From: JAPLJM01 sp963708515
Lineage (GTDB): Bacteria > Desulfobacterota > Syntrophia > Syntrophales > Fen-1087
Reading direction: 5' to 3'
NCBI GenBank assembly: GCA_963708515.1
Contig: CAVPSX010000011.1
Location: 119,570-183,569 of the forward strand
DNA length: 64,000 nucleotides
Shown here: positions 1-9,090 of the stretch, one piece after another
Layout of the letters: each line of letters opens with the position of its first letter
Position numbering within the stretch: the stretch's first letter is position 1
Notes under the pieces: model-generated
Database searches by the model: none
What the model saw: only the letters and a program-made list of their open reading frames with translations
What the model was told of the DNA's origin: nothing
Program-made: the position numbers and the translations under genes

Positions 1-1
1 T

Positions 2-595
2 ACGCTGGAAGTCCTCGAAGCCGCCGGCACCAAATGGAATTTTCTGCCCTTTCGCCCCGGACTCGTGGGAGGCCACTGCATCAGCGTCGATCCCTACTAC
101 CTGACCTATAAGGCGGAAAGCATGGGCTATCATCCGGAAATGATCCTGGCCGGACGCCGCATCAATGACAACATGGGGAAATATATCGCCGAGCGCACGA
201 TCAAAATCATGATCAACGCCGACATTGCCATACGCAACGCCCGCGTAGCCGTCCTGGGTATGACCTTCAAGGAAAATATCCCCGATTTGCGCAACACCCG
301 CGTCATCGATATCGTTACGGAACTGAAGGATTACGGCGTGGATGTGGTCGTTCATGATCCCATGGCCGACCCGGCCGAGGTGGAACAATACTATGGCCTG
401 ACCATGACGACGCTTCAGAATATTCAGGGGGTGTCTGCGGCGATCGTCGCCGTTGCCCATCAGGATTATATAAATCTCGGACTCGCCGGTATCGCCGGTC
501 TCTGCTTCCAGGATCAGCCGATTATCGTCGATGTAAAGGCCCTCTTCGATCCGGAAGAGGCCCGGAAGCTTGGGATTCGGCTCTGGCGGCTGTAA
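2..595 (+). CDS. UDP-N-acetylhexosamine/UDP-glucose-family dehydrogenase, C-terminal part (5' truncated by window edge)
   Basis: The reading frame is open from base 2, so the N-terminal NAD-binding domain lies outside the window. The visible part contains the catalytic-cysteine motif GGHCISVDPYYLTYKAE near its start, followed by the central dimerisation helix and the C-terminal UDP-binding domain (GMTFKENIPDLRNTRV). This spacing and the wording of the cysteine motif fit the WecC/TviB/WbpA-type enzymes, which oxidise C6 of UDP-GlcNAc or UDP-GalNAc twice with NAD+, better than UDP-glucose dehydrogenase proper. The exact substrate cannot be read from this fragment. The stop codon lies 13 bp before the start of a UDP-uronate epimerase, so the two are probably cotranscribed for capsule or O-antigen precursor synthesis. 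Confidence 0.9.
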   Translation, partial: TLEVLEAAGTKWNFLPFRPGLVGGHCISVDPYYLTYKAESMGYHPEMILAGRRINDNMGKYIAERTIKIMINADIAIRNARVAVLGMTFKENIPDLRNTRVIDIVTELKDYGVDVVVHDPMADPAEVEQYYGLTMTTLQNIQGVSAAIVAVAHQDYINLGLAGIAGLCFQDQPIIVDVKALFDPEEARKLGIRLWRL

Positions 596-608
596 AGGAA
601 AAATCCGG

Positions 609-1619
609 ATGAGAAACATATTGATCACAGGCGCCGCCGGTTTCATCGGCTATCATCTGTCAAAGCGGTTCCTTGAGGCCGGCGATGCGGTCGTCGGCCT
701 CGATAATGTGAGTGAGTATTACGATGTGAATCTGAAAATGGCGCGCCTGGCGCTGTTGCAAGAAAATCCTTCGTTCCGCTTTGTCCGGATGGACATTGCC
801 GACCGCGAGGGCATAGCCAACCTTTTCCGCAAAGAACCCTTCGAACTTGTGGTTCACCTGGCGGCCCAGGCCGGCGTCCGTTATTCGCTCGTCAATCCCT
901 ATGCCTACGTGGACAGCAATGTGGTCGGTTTCATCCATATCCTCGAAGGCTGTCGCAGCCGGAACGTGCGGCATCTCATTTTCGCCTCGTCCAGTTCCGT
1001 TTACGGGGCCAATACACTGATGCCCTTCTGTGTGCAGCACAACGTCGATCACCCCTTGAGCCTGTATGCGGCCACCAAGAAGGCCAATGAACTCATGGCC
1101 CATACCTATGCCAGCCTCTATCAGATGCCCTGCACGGGACTGCGCTTTTTCACCGTTTACGGACCCTGGGGCCGGCCCGATATGGCCCTTTTTCTCTTCA
1201 CAAAAGCCATCCTGCAGGATCAACCCATCGACGTGTACAATCAGGGCAACATGCAACGGGACTTCACCTTTATTGACGACATAGTTGAAGGCGTTTACCG
1301 GGTTTCGGCCAGTATTCCAGCGCCGAATCCTGCATGGCGGGGAGACTGCCCGGACCCGGCGACGAGTTTCGCGCCCTATAAGATTTACAATATCGGCAAT
1401 AACAGCCCGGTTGCATTGCTTGACTTTATCGCATGCCTTGAAAAGTGTCTCAACAGGAAAGCAAAAAAGAACTTTCTACCGCTGCAGCCGGGCGATGTCC
1501 CGGCCACCTGTGCAGATGTGGATGCCCTCATGTCTGCGGTGGGCTTCAAGCCGGCGACCCCCATCGCGGAAGGGATAGAAAAATTCGTGTCCTGGTATCG
1601 GGAATATTACCAAGTTTAG
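609..1619 (+). CDS. UDP-glucuronate 4-epimerase (extended SDR family)
   Basis: A 336-residue NAD-dependent epimerase/dehydratase. The Rossmann motif GAAGFIGYHL sits near residue 8, the serine region is SSSSVYG, and the catalytic pair is YAATKK. The stretches RFFTVYGPWGRPDMALF and QRDFTFIDDIVEGV are hallmarks of UDP-glucuronate 4-epimerases, which interconvert UDP-GlcA and UDP-GalA in the cytoplasm. I chose the ATG at 609 because the protein then begins MRNILITGAAG as in relatives; an in-frame ATG at 570 would run through the end of the upstream gene. It sits between a UDP-sugar dehydrogenase and gmd, consistent with an exopolysaccharide precursor operon. Confidence 0.92.
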   Translation: MRNILITGAAGFIGYHLSKRFLEAGDAVVGLDNVSEYYDVNLKMARLALLQENPSFRFVRMDIADREGIANLFRKEPFELVVHLAAQAGVRYSLVNPYAYVDSNVVGFIHILEGCRSRNVRHLIFASSSSVYGANTLMPFCVQHNVDHPLSLYAATKKANELMAHTYASLYQMPCTGLRFFTVYGPWGRPDMALFLFTKAILQDQPIDVYNQGNMQRDFTFIDDIVEGVYRVSASIPAPNPAWRGDCPDPATSFAPYKIYNIGNNSPVALLDFIACLEKCLNRKAKKNFLPLQPGDVPATCADVDALMSAVGFKPATPIAEGIEKFVSWYREYYQV

Positions 1620-1649
1620 GACAGGCAATACAGAAAGGAAAGCATTTTC

Positions 1650-2681
1650 ATGAAAACTGCATTCATCACCGGCATCACCGGCCAGGACGGCTCCTATTTG
1701 GCCGAGCTCCTGCTCGAAAAGGGATACACCGTGCACGGCCTGATCCGCCGGGCATCGACCTTCAACACGGACCGCATCGACCATCTCTACCGGGACTTCC
1801 ATGATCCGCAAGCGCGCATCTATCTGCACTACGGCGATCTTTCCGTATCGGGCCATCTCACGGACCTGCTTCACGACATAAAGCCCGATGAGGTCTATCA
1901 CCTGGGCGCCCAGAGCCATGTGCGCGTCAGCTTTGACATGCCCGAATACACCGGCGATATCACCGGTCTCGGCACGCTGCGACTGCTGGAGGCCATCCGG
2001 AAGACGGGGATCAAGACGCGATTCTATCAGGCTTCTTCCAGCGAAATGTTCGGCGCCGCGCCGCCGCCCCAGCATGAACTGACGCCTTTTCAGCCGCAGA
2101 GTCCTTACGCCGCCGCCAAGGTTTACGCCTACTATATTGTCCGGAACTACCGGGACGCCTATCATCTCTTTGCCTGCAACGGCATCCTGTTCAACCATGA
2201 ATCCCCGCGGCGCGGTGAAACCTTTGTCACGCGGAAAGTGACGCGCGCCGCCGCCCGCATCAAGCAGGGCCTTCAGGACAAGCTTTTTCTTGGCAATCTG
2301 GAAGCGAAGCGGGACTGGGGGTTTGCCGGTGATTATGTGGAGGCCATGTGGCTTATGTTGCAGCAGGAAATACCTGACGATTTCGTCATCGCCACGGGTG
2401 AAACTCACTCGGTCAGGGAATTTGTAGAAAAGGTTTTTCAGAAGCTGGACATGGACTACCAGAAACATGTCGTCATCGACCCAAAATATTTCCGTCCCAC
2501 TGAAGTGGATGTCCTGCTGGGCGATTCGACCAAAGCAAAGCAGCGATTGGGCTGGAATCCGAAAGTGGGCTTCGATAAACTAATCGGCATGATGGTGGCT
2601 GCGGATATGGAACAAGCCGGCAAGGAAAAAACCCTGTGTGATGCGGGCTACAGCTCCACCGGCAATCACCGGGCGATCTAA
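1650..2681 (+). CDS. gmd: GDP-mannose 4,6-dehydratase
   Basis: A 343-residue short-chain dehydrogenase with the gmd signatures GITGQDGSYLAELL (NADP site), GDLSVSGHL, the active-site region YQASSSEMFGA, catalytic YAAAKVYAYY, and FNHESPRRGETFVTRKVTRA. The last segment is diagnostic for this enzyme. It dehydrates GDP-D-mannose to GDP-4-keto-6-deoxymannose, the precursor of GDP-L-fucose and GDP-rhamnose-type sugars. An AAAGGAA site lies about 11 bp before the ATG. The next gene on the same strand, fcl, takes the product onward, but a repeat element separates the two. Confidence 0.97.
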   Translation: MKTAFITGITGQDGSYLAELLLEKGYTVHGLIRRASTFNTDRIDHLYRDFHDPQARIYLHYGDLSVSGHLTDLLHDIKPDEVYHLGAQSHVRVSFDMPEYTGDITGLGTLRLLEAIRKTGIKTRFYQASSSEMFGAAPPPQHELTPFQPQSPYAAAKVYAYYIVRNYRDAYHLFACNGILFNHESPRRGETFVTRKVTRAAARIKQGLQDKLFLGNLEAKRDWGFAGDYVEAMWLMLQQEIPDDFVIATGETHSVREFVEKVFQKLDMDYQKHVVIDPKYFRPTEVDVLLGDSTKAKQRLGWNPKVGFDKLIGMMVAADMEQAGKEKTLCDAGYSSTGNHRAI

Positions 2682-2690
2682 TAAGAGTTT

Positions 2691-2873
2691 TGCATAACCG
2701 GCGAAAAATGGTTTGCAAGCGGCGAATATAAGATTTTTCGACTTTCCAGAAATTAGACTAATTTTTCGATTTCAAATATGTTTAAGCATTCTCAAGGGGG
2801 ACATGACGAAGTCGTGTCCCCCTCAACGAAAAAGATTTTGAGCCGCGGGCGTTGTCCATTTTTCAACGGTCTC
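2691..2873 (+). repeat. MITE-like dispersed repeat, copy 1
   Basis: A roughly 180-bp element shared with copies near 24.4, 41.9, 50.7, 53.6 and 54.95 kb. The left end reads GCATAACCGGCGAAAAATGG and the right end contains AAAAAGATTTTGAGCCGCGG then GGTCTC. The two ends are imperfect inverted repeats of about 45 bp. The core carries an interrupted palindrome at 2796-2822 (GGGGGACATGAC, loop GAA, GTCGTGTCCCCC). It fills the gmd-fcl gap and its right end lies 34 bp before the fcl start. Confidence 0.85.
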
Positions 2874-2907
2874 ATAATCAATCATAAACCTTGAGGAAAA
2901 AGAACGC

Positions 2908-3840
2908 ATGAAAGAAAAGAACATTACCATCACCGGCGGAAAAGGTTTTTTAGGAAAGCATCTGATCCGGAAATTCCGTGAACGGGGCTTTGAGCATCTT
3001 TTCATCGCCGACCTTCCCGAGTACAACCTGGTCCGGCCGGAAGACGTCAGGAAGCTGTATGAGGAAACCAGGCCGGACATCGTGGTCCATCTGGCCGCCA
3101 GAGTCGGCGGCATCGGTTTCAATCAGGAGAACCCTGCGCCGCTGTTTTACGACAACCTCATGATGGGGGTCCAGCTTATCCATGAGGGATGCCTGCGTCA
3201 GCTTGAAAAATTCGTGGCCATCGGAACGATCTGCGCTTATCCGAAATTCACGCCGGTTCCATTCCGCGAGGACGATCTCTGGAACGGTTATCCCGAGGAA
3301 ACGAACGCCCCTTACGGCCTGGCCAAAAAGATGATGCTGGTCCAGTCGCAGGCCTATCGACAGCAGTACGGCTTTAACGCCATTTTCCTTCTGCCCGTTA
3401 ACCTCTATGGCCCCGGCGACAATTTCGATCCCCGTTCGTCCCATGTCATTCCCGCCCTGATCAAGAAATGCGTCGACGCCGTCAGGGGGGGGGACAACGA
3501 GATTATCGTCTGGGGAACGGGCAATGCGACGCGTGAATTTTTTTACGTGGAGGACGCCGCCGAGGCCATCTGCCTGGCAACGGAATCCTACGACAAAAGC
3601 GATCCTGTCAACATCGGCCCGGGTTTCGAGATCTCCATCCGGGACTTGGTGGCCCTGATTGTGGAATTAACGGAATTCAGGGGGAAAGTGATCTGGGATA
3701 CGACGAAACCGGACGGGCAGCCTCGGCGCATGCTGGATACCAGCCGGGCGTTTAAGGAGTTCGGCTTCCGGGCCAGAACAGACTTCCGGGAAGGCCTGGA
3801 AAAAACCATCGCATGGTATCATGATCGGGGACAGATTTGA
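2908..3840 (+). CDS. fcl: GDP-L-fucose synthase (GDP-4-keto-6-deoxymannose epimerase/reductase)
   Basis: A 310-residue extended SDR. It has the glycine-rich GGKGFLGKHL near residue 10, HLAARVGGIGFNQENP, the serine region IGTICAYPKFTPVPFRE, catalytic YGLAKKMML, and NLYGPGDNFDPRSSHVIPAL. All are typical of fcl/wcaG. The enzyme epimerises C3/C5 and reduces C4 of the Gmd product with NADPH, giving GDP-L-fucose. The ATG has GAGGA about 11 bp upstream. The gene ends inside a perfect palindrome, so its last codons and the stop are encoded by the stem-loop arms. Confidence 0.95.
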   Translation: MKEKNITITGGKGFLGKHLIRKFRERGFEHLFIADLPEYNLVRPEDVRKLYEETRPDIVVHLAARVGGIGFNQENPAPLFYDNLMMGVQLIHEGCLRQLEKFVAIGTICAYPKFTPVPFREDDLWNGYPEETNAPYGLAKKMMLVQSQAYRQQYGFNAIFLLPVNLYGPGDNFDPRSSHVIPALIKKCVDAVRGGDNEIIVWGTGNATREFFYVEDAAEAICLATESYDKSDPVNIGPGFEISIRDLVALIVELTEFRGKVIWDTTKPDGQPRRMLDTSRAFKEFGFRARTDFREGLEKTIAWYHDRGQI

Positions 3841-3853
3841 AATCTGTCCCCGA
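3825..3853. repeat. Perfect palindrome GGGGACAGATTT-G-AAATCTGTCCCC overlapping the fcl stop
   Basis: A 14-bp perfect inverted repeat around a single central G at 3839, extended by TC/GA outside. The TGA stop of fcl is at its centre. The same core recurs at 54904-54940. It could act as a transcription-attenuating hairpin. No strong T-tract follows, so calling it an intrinsic terminator would be an over-reading. Confidence 0.85.
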
Positions 3854-3888
3854 CTTGATTGATTTTACTGTGCGCCTGCTTGTTTTTA

Positions 3889-3919
3889 TTGACTTTCCCC
3901 CTTACATTCATGTTATGAA
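3889..3919 (+). promoter_or_regulatory. Candidate promoter of the atpZ-like gene
   Basis: TTGACT at 3889-3894 and TATGAA at 3914-3919, spacer 19. The ATG at 3931 follows only about 12 bases after the -10 box and has no Shine-Dalgarno, so the mRNA may be nearly leaderless. The paralogue at 20.98 kb has the same arrangement. Confidence 0.4.
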
Positions 3920-3930
3920 GCGCGGCAGCC

Positions 3931-4215
3931 ATGAGTAAGTTGGACAAAAAAACGCTCGTCCAGATGGGCTATGCCAGCAGTATCGGCATCGCCATGGTCC
4001 TGGCGGTCTTTGGAAGCCTCTTTTTTGGCCACTGGCTGGACAAGAAATTCGGGACGCTCCCGTATTTCACGATTATCTTTCTGCTCATCGGCGTGTTCGC
4101 CGGTTTTAAAAATATTTACAATCTGATTCTGCGGAATTTCAAGAATGAAGAACCCGTGATCAAGAGTTTGAAACGTGAATCCCATAGAAAAAGACCCCCT
4201 CCAGCGAAAGCTTGA
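3931..4215 (+). CDS. AtpZ/AtpI-type ATP synthase accessory membrane protein, copy 1
   Basis: A 94-residue protein with two hydrophobic segments (about residues 14-32 and 44-64) separated by GHWLDKKFGT, then a basic tail. This is the AtpZ (Fe-S-free F0 accessory, DUF4293/AtpZ-like) pattern seen ahead of bacterial F0 genes, where the protein assists assembly or Mg2+/c-ring insertion. The tail overlaps the next gene by 41 bp, indicating translational coupling. A paralogue at 20989-21273 shares the layout GNWLDRKLET and the tail HRKRPDPARD. Confidence 0.75.
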   Translation: MSKLDKKTLVQMGYASSIGIAMVLAVFGSLFFGHWLDKKFGTLPYFTIIFLLIGVFAGFKNIYNLILRNFKNEEPVIKSLKRESHRKRPPPAKA

Positions 4216-4585
4216 AATACTCAACTGGATCATTCTGGGCTTGTTTGTGGCGCTCAGCCTGCTGTTCTTTTCCACCGATTTCACGCTCGGTATCCTGCTG
4301 GGTGGCCTCATCAGTGTTGCCAGTTTTTCCTGGCGGCAACGGGACCTGCGGAAGGTATTTCGCAACCTGACCGAGCGGGCGCGATCGGCCATTATGTTCC
4401 GCTACTACATCCGTTTCTTCGTTTCGGCCGTCCTGATCTACCTGATCATCACCCGGACGTCAGCCGACGTGATCGGTCTGCTGGTCGGCCTCTCCATCGT
4501 CATCATTAACATTGTCCTGACCCTGCTGATGGGGCTCATGATAAAACCCGATCCGGCAGACAAGATAGAGGAGGAAGCACCTTAA
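4175..4585 (+). CDS. ATP synthase subunit I-like membrane protein (AtpI family)
   Basis: A 136-residue, highly hydrophobic protein with about four membrane segments (roughly residues 16-32, 36-52, 73-90 and 93-115) and a short acidic C-terminus. It starts with GTG inside the end of the preceding atpZ-like gene. Gene order and topology match the subunit I that precedes atpB in F0 operons. Unusually, no atpB or atpE follows: downstream there is 330 bp without a clear gene and then a secreted thaumatin-like protein. The pair therefore looks like an orphan duplicate of the F0 accessory genes. Confidence 0.65.
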   Translation: MNPIEKDPLQRKLEILNWIILGLFVALSLLFFSTDFTLGILLGGLISVASFSWRQRDLRKVFRNLTERARSAIMFRYYIRFFVSAVLIYLIITRTSADVIGLLVGLSIVIINIVLTLLMGLMIKPDPADKIEEEAP

Positions 4586-4842
4586 TGAAAAACTTCCTGC
4601 ACAAAAGACGGCCATCATCACCGGCGCCATTGCCGACAGCATTCACTGGCTGCTCGTGCTGCCGCCCCATGTCCATGTCAGAGAAATAATGATCCGCCCT
4701 ACGGGTCAGAGCTACCCATGACGCCATCAGACATCGCCCTTTTATCGGAACCCTGCATATTCCTCCTGAGACGAATCCATCCGGACAGGGCGGTTTGAGA
4801 AATCACCGACACAGCACCAATATCGTATGGTTGAAAAAGTTA
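4586..4842. other. Non-coding stretch after the atpI-like gene
   Basis: No gene with recognisable similarity is visible here. A short frame of about 35 codons begins with ATG at 4585 but has no family resemblance and may be residue of a former downstream gene. The promoter of the next gene begins at 4843. Confidence 0.4.
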
Positions 4843-4870
4843 TTGACACAGAAGGCTGTTCCTTTCTAAA
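4843..4870 (+). promoter_or_regulatory. Sigma-70-like promoter of the thaumatin-like gene
   Basis: TTGACA at 4843-4848, a 16-bp spacer, and TCTAAA at 4865-4870. The start codon at 4920 follows with AAGGAG about 7 bp upstream, leaving a leader of roughly 45 nt. Confidence 0.6.
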
Positions 4871-4919
4871 CTCCGTCCGCAAAAAACGAAGCCCTTATTA
4901 ATAACCAAGGAGCGCAACG

Positions 4920-5903
4920 ATGCCTACGATCCGGCATGCAATTCTGTTCTTCATATGGACTCTTTGGGTTGTTCCGACCGCGATGGCGGCCGGCCCGGTC
5001 CCGCACAAGATCACGTTCAAGAACAACTGTTCGCAAACCATCTGGGTGGGGCAGGACGGAACAATCCGGGACGGGTGGGAAATGAAGACGGGAAATTCCG
5101 TCACAAAAAGCATCCCCGTGGGATTCTCTGGCAGGTGGTGGCCGCGAACCGGCTGCCACTTCGACGCAACGGGTAAATGTCCCACCGAGGGCGTGAATTG
5201 CTGCGACTCGGGGGGGTGTATTACCTCCGATCCAAAATACTTTGGTTTGAAATGCAACGGTGGCGGACGCCCGCCCGTATCGCTATTCGAGCCCACTTTT
5301 GACGCCCCCAGCGGACACGGACCGATCGATTACCTGGATTTGAGCGCGGTGGACGGGTTTTCCGTGCCGATGCAAATGGCGCCCAATCCGGGAACCTTTA
5401 ACCCCAACCCGGACCCCGGGATGAAAGCCGGCATATGGTGTCAAACCAAGGGCTGGAAGACAAACCCTACCTGCCCTGCAGAACTATGGGACAAAAACAA
5501 AAACCTCTGCTGGGGGCCGTGCGCTTATTTTACGACCGTGAAAGAGGTAAAGACCGGGAAGAACAAAGCCAACATCTGCTGCGACAACACGAATGTGGAC
5601 TATCCCCCGACTCCGACGAAAAAGTGCGAGAACAATGACTTCAGTGGCGGTTTTGGCTGCTCGCCATACTCTCCCGGCAATGATGATGAAAGATGCTATG
5701 CGAAGGATTCGGGCAAGCATGGCTACTGGGGGGCAATTGTTGATTCGACATGGCCCGGAATCAAAAATTCCACGCAGTATATCACCAATGTGAATACCGG
5801 GATTCCCGGCGTGTACGCCTGGCAGTTCGACGATTTCAACAGCACTTACAACTGCAGGAAAACCGGGGGATCCGTAGATTATACGATCACCTTCTGCCCC
5901 TGA
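4920..5903 (+). CDS. Secreted thaumatin-like protein
   Basis: A 327-residue protein with a clear Sec signal peptide (hydrophobic residues 6-20, cleavage likely after TAMA at about residue 23). The mature part matches the thaumatin fold in order: ITFKNNCSQTIWVG, GFSGRWWPRTGC, DYLDLSAVDGFSVPM, and the ending YAWQFDDFNSTYNCR plus DYTITFCP. Cysteines are abundant, as expected for a disulfide-rich exported protein. Thaumatin-like proteins are typical of plants, fungi and some animals and bind or cleave beta-glucans. Bacterial members exist but are uncommon. At about 300 mature residues it is longer than plant forms (about 200), with an extra Cys-rich middle. It is probably cotranscribed with the next gene. 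Confidence 0.88.
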   Translation: MPTIRHAILFFIWTLWVVPTAMAAGPVPHKITFKNNCSQTIWVGQDGTIRDGWEMKTGNSVTKSIPVGFSGRWWPRTGCHFDATGKCPTEGVNCCDSGGCITSDPKYFGLKCNGGGRPPVSLFEPTFDAPSGHGPIDYLDLSAVDGFSVPMQMAPNPGTFNPNPDPGMKAGIWCQTKGWKTNPTCPAELWDKNKNLCWGPCAYFTTVKEVKTGKNKANICCDNTNVDYPPTPTKKCENNDFSGGFGCSPYSPGNDDERCYAKDSGKHGYWGAIVDSTWPGIKNSTQYITNVNTGIPGVYAWQFDDFNSTYNCRKTGGSVDYTITFCP

Positions 5904-5939
5904 ATGAACTTAGGGCTTGTGGTTTTTAAAGGATTGACC

Positions 5940-7082
5940 ATGACAACTGGCAAACAATGCAATTGGGCGAACAATCTGACTCCTTTATTCCTCGTTTTCT
6001 GTCTGCTGATCGCCGGCTGCAGCAGTGGGGGACAAGCGCAAGTCTATGCAGTCGGCTCGGCCGTGTCTGATGGGACCACAGGGGTGAATATCCCGGTTTA
6101 CTGGAACAATGCCATTACCGAACTCTCCCGGATCGATTCCACGTGCGATGGCTATGCAAACTCTATCATTGTGGCTGGACAAGACACCCATATCGCCGGA
6201 ACCACTTTTGTATGCTCTGACGGTGGAACAGCGAAAACACCCGTCGCGGCCTACTGGAAAAATGGTGTCCGCACCGACCTGGAACGGCCGGCGGCCCATG
6301 CGCAGGAAGCATCGGAAGCGCAGCAGGTCTTTCTGGCCAACGGATCCATCTACGTTGCCGGGTACGTGACGGGCGATAACGGCCCCCTTCCCGTATACTG
6401 GCGGGACGGAAGGATTGTCTATCTCACTGCAATTCCATATGGGGGCACGAAGGCCCGTGCGTCAAATATTTATGTTGACGGAACGGATGTCTATGTTAGC
6501 GGTGCCGCCCTGTTCGATACCGCCTACCCGGTATATTGGAAGAACGGGGAGGTGTTCACGCTGCCCATTCCCAGCGGATTCCGCGGGACCAGCGTCCCTC
6601 TGCCCATTCATGTGTCCGGCGGAGACGTTTATGTTTTCGGGCATCTCCACCGCCTGCGGACACCAACGAACTGGGATAGATCGGAGCGGCCCGTCTACTG
6701 GAAAAACGGGACGCTTGTCCCCCTCTTCCCCTTGACAAGCGGCGCCGGATACTCTTACGGCGGCACGGTTTTCAACGGGACGCCCTACAGCGCCGGGGCA
6801 TATGTCGAGGGGGTTCTTTATACCCCCTCCGTATGGGCGGATCAAACGCGGCAGCGGCTGCCGATGATTGACGAGGGGCTCTACGGCATGGCGCATGATG
6901 TGTTCGTGGATGAGGGAGGAATTTACGTGGTCGGCTGGAATCATGAGTCAACAAACCCGACCGACCCGGAAGCGCTCCTGAGAGCTGTTCCCTGCTACTG
7001 GATCAATGGCGCCAGGGTGGACCTGCCGGTGCTGAAGGCGGGTTCATCGGCTTACGCCCGGGAGATATATGTCGCCCGATAA
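5940..7082 (+). CDS. Lipoprotein with seven 'PVYWKNG' repeats (probable beta-propeller)
   Basis: A 380-residue protein starting at ATG 5940, which has AAAGGA 7 bp upstream; an in-frame ATG at 5904 lacks a ribosome site. Residues 15-27 form a lipoprotein signal ending in LLIAGC, so Cys27 would be lipidated. The mature part contains seven units centred on a conserved Trp (about residues 55, 106, 154, 200, 254, 299 and 354, spaced 45-55), typically PVYWKNG preceded by an IYVxG strand. Seven such units suggest a seven-bladed propeller, though this is inference. No enzyme motif is seen. It follows the thaumatin-like gene by 36 bp, so both are likely exported together. Confidence 0.75.
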   Translation: MTTGKQCNWANNLTPLFLVFCLLIAGCSSGGQAQVYAVGSAVSDGTTGVNIPVYWNNAITELSRIDSTCDGYANSIIVAGQDTHIAGTTFVCSDGGTAKTPVAAYWKNGVRTDLERPAAHAQEASEAQQVFLANGSIYVAGYVTGDNGPLPVYWRDGRIVYLTAIPYGGTKARASNIYVDGTDVYVSGAALFDTAYPVYWKNGEVFTLPIPSGFRGTSVPLPIHVSGGDVYVFGHLHRLRTPTNWDRSERPVYWKNGTLVPLFPLTSGAGYSYGGTVFNGTPYSAGAYVEGVLYTPSVWADQTRQRLPMIDEGLYGMAHDVFVDEGGIYVVGWNHESTNPTDPEALLRAVPCYWINGARVDLPVLKAGSSAYAREIYVAR

Positions 7083-7088
7083 ATCGAC

Positions 7089-8775
7089 TTATCCCCTCGT
7101 CATGCGCCGGTATTTGATCCGGTGCGGCTGGCTGGCCGCAGCACCGAGGCGCAGCTTCCGGTCGGCTTCATATTCGGAATAGTTCCCGTCGAACCAGACG
7201 ACGCGGCTCTCCCCTTCAAATGCGAGGATATGCGTCGCGATCCGGTCGAGAAACCACCGGTCATGGCTGATGATCACGGCGCAACCGGCAAAATTCTCCA
7301 GCGCCTCTTCGAGCGCGCGCATGGTGTTGACGTCGAGGTCGTTGGTCGGCTCGTCGAGCAGCAGGACATTCGCGCCTTCCTTGAGCATGCGCGCCAGATG
7401 GACGCGGTTGCGTTCACCGCCCGATAACATGCCCACCTTCTTCTGCTGGTCGGCGCCGGAAAGGTTGAACCGGGCCACATAAGCCCGTGAATTGACCAGT
7501 TTACCACCGAGCTGGATCATCTCCTGTCCTTCGGAAATCACCTCCCAGATGGTCCTGTCGGGATTCAGAACGTCGCGACTCTGATCCACATAGGCCAGCT
7601 TCACGGTCTCGCCGACCCGGATGGTACCGGAATCCGGTGTTTCCTGCCCCGTGATCATGCGGAAGAGGGTCGTCTTGCCGGCGCCGTTCGGTCCGATGAC
7701 GCCTACAATCCCGCCGGGCGGCAGTGAAAACGACACCCTCTCCATCAGGAGCCGGTCGCCGTATCCTTTTGTCACATTTTCCGCTTCGATGGCCATCCTG
7801 CCGAGCCTCGGGCCGGGGGGAATGTAGATCTCCAGTTCGCCGGCGCGTTTTTCCCCTTCCTGCCCCAGCAGTTGCTCGTAGGAACTGATGCGCGCCTTTG
7901 ATTTGGCGTGCCGTCCCTTGGGGGACATGCGAATCCACTCTAACTCCCGCTGCAGCGTTTTCTGCCGTTCCGTCTCGCTTTTTTCCTCGAGGCGCAGCCG
8001 GTTTTGCTTCTGCTCGAGCCAGGACGAATAGTTTCCCTGCCAGGGAATGCCCTGGCCCTTGTCGAGTTCCAGAATCCAGCCCGCCACATTGTCCAGAAAA
8101 TACCGGTCGTGTGTGACTGCGATAATCGTACCGGCATAGCGCTGCAGATGATGTTCAAGCCACGCGACGGACTCAGCATCCAGATGGTTCGTCGGTTCGT
8201 CGAGCAGCAGGATATCGGGCTTCTGCAGGAGCAGCCGGCACAGGGCAACGCGCCTTCTCTCGCCGCCCGACAGGATGTTCACGGGCGTATCTCCCGCGGG
8301 GCAGCGCAGGGCGTCCATGGCCATTTCCAGACGCGAGTCCAGGTCCCAGGCGTCCAGGGCGTCGAGCTTTTCCTGTACTTTCCCCTGGCGTTCGATCAGG
8401 GCGTTCATCTGCTCATCCGTCATGGGCTCGGCAAACTGTTCGTTGATCCGGTTGTATTCGCCGATCAGATCGACCACCTCCCGGACGCCCTCTTCGACGA
8501 TCTCGCGCACCGTTTTTTCTTCATTCACAAGCGGCTCCTGCTCGAGAAAACCCACCGTGTATCCCGGCGAGAGGATCGTTTTGCCGTTGAAGTCCTTGTC
8601 CACATCGGCCAGAATGCGCAACAAGCGAACTCTTGCCCGATCCGTTGAGTCCCAGGACGCCGATCTTCGCACCATAGAAATAGGACAGGTAGATGTCCTT
8701 CAGCACCGCTTTCTTGTCATGGTATTTGCTCACTCCGATCATGGAGTAGATAACCTTGTTGATTTCAGCCGTCAT
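7089..8775 (-). pseudogene. ettA: ettA: ABC-F ATPase, energy-dependent translational throttle protein (frameshifted)
   Basis: The gene reads leftward from 8775. Residues 1-51 (MTAEINKVIYSMIGVSKYHD through GLNGSGKSS) are in one frame, and the rest (LLRILADVDKDFNG onward, 508 residues) in another. The shift falls at about 8621-8626, where one extra base sits in CTTGTTGCG just after the first Walker A. Apart from that the protein is complete: two ABC domains with LSGGERRR and LSGGERNR signatures, LLLDEPTNHLD and LLLDEPTNDLD Walker B motifs, and the ABC-F linker between them. Family members bind the ribosomal E site and gate the first elongation step according to ATP/ADP. Near-perfect conservation outside one base suggests either a very recent mutation or a sequence error. 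Confidence 0.9.
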
Positions 8776-8962
8776 GGATTGTCAATGCCTCCCCGTTTTT
8801 CATTATCATTGATGAAGCGGAAAAATAAACATCATGATTTCTTGCCGGGGGAGTTTACTACAACGGAAATGAAAATGCGATAAATAGATGGATGACGATG
8901 AATCTGCCTGAGATCCGGATGTGATACGATCAATAACTAAATTATTTTTAGGCATTTTCACC

Positions 8963-8991
8963 TTGACGAATAATGACATTTCTTCTATATA
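8963..8991 (+). promoter_or_regulatory. Sigma-70-like promoter of the ABC/ACP/ketosynthase operon
   Basis: TTGACG at 8963-8968, a 17-bp spacer, and TATATA at 8986-8991, lying in an AT-rich divergent gap between ettA and the ABC operon. Confidence 0.65.
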
Positions 8992-9090
8992 TTGCGTTGC
9001 AATATTAGGATCTGTCGTTCCGAACGAATGCAAGGATTTCTTGCTCGAAATGACAAAAGTAAGAGCGTGGCCCGGGGGAATGGAGAGCCG

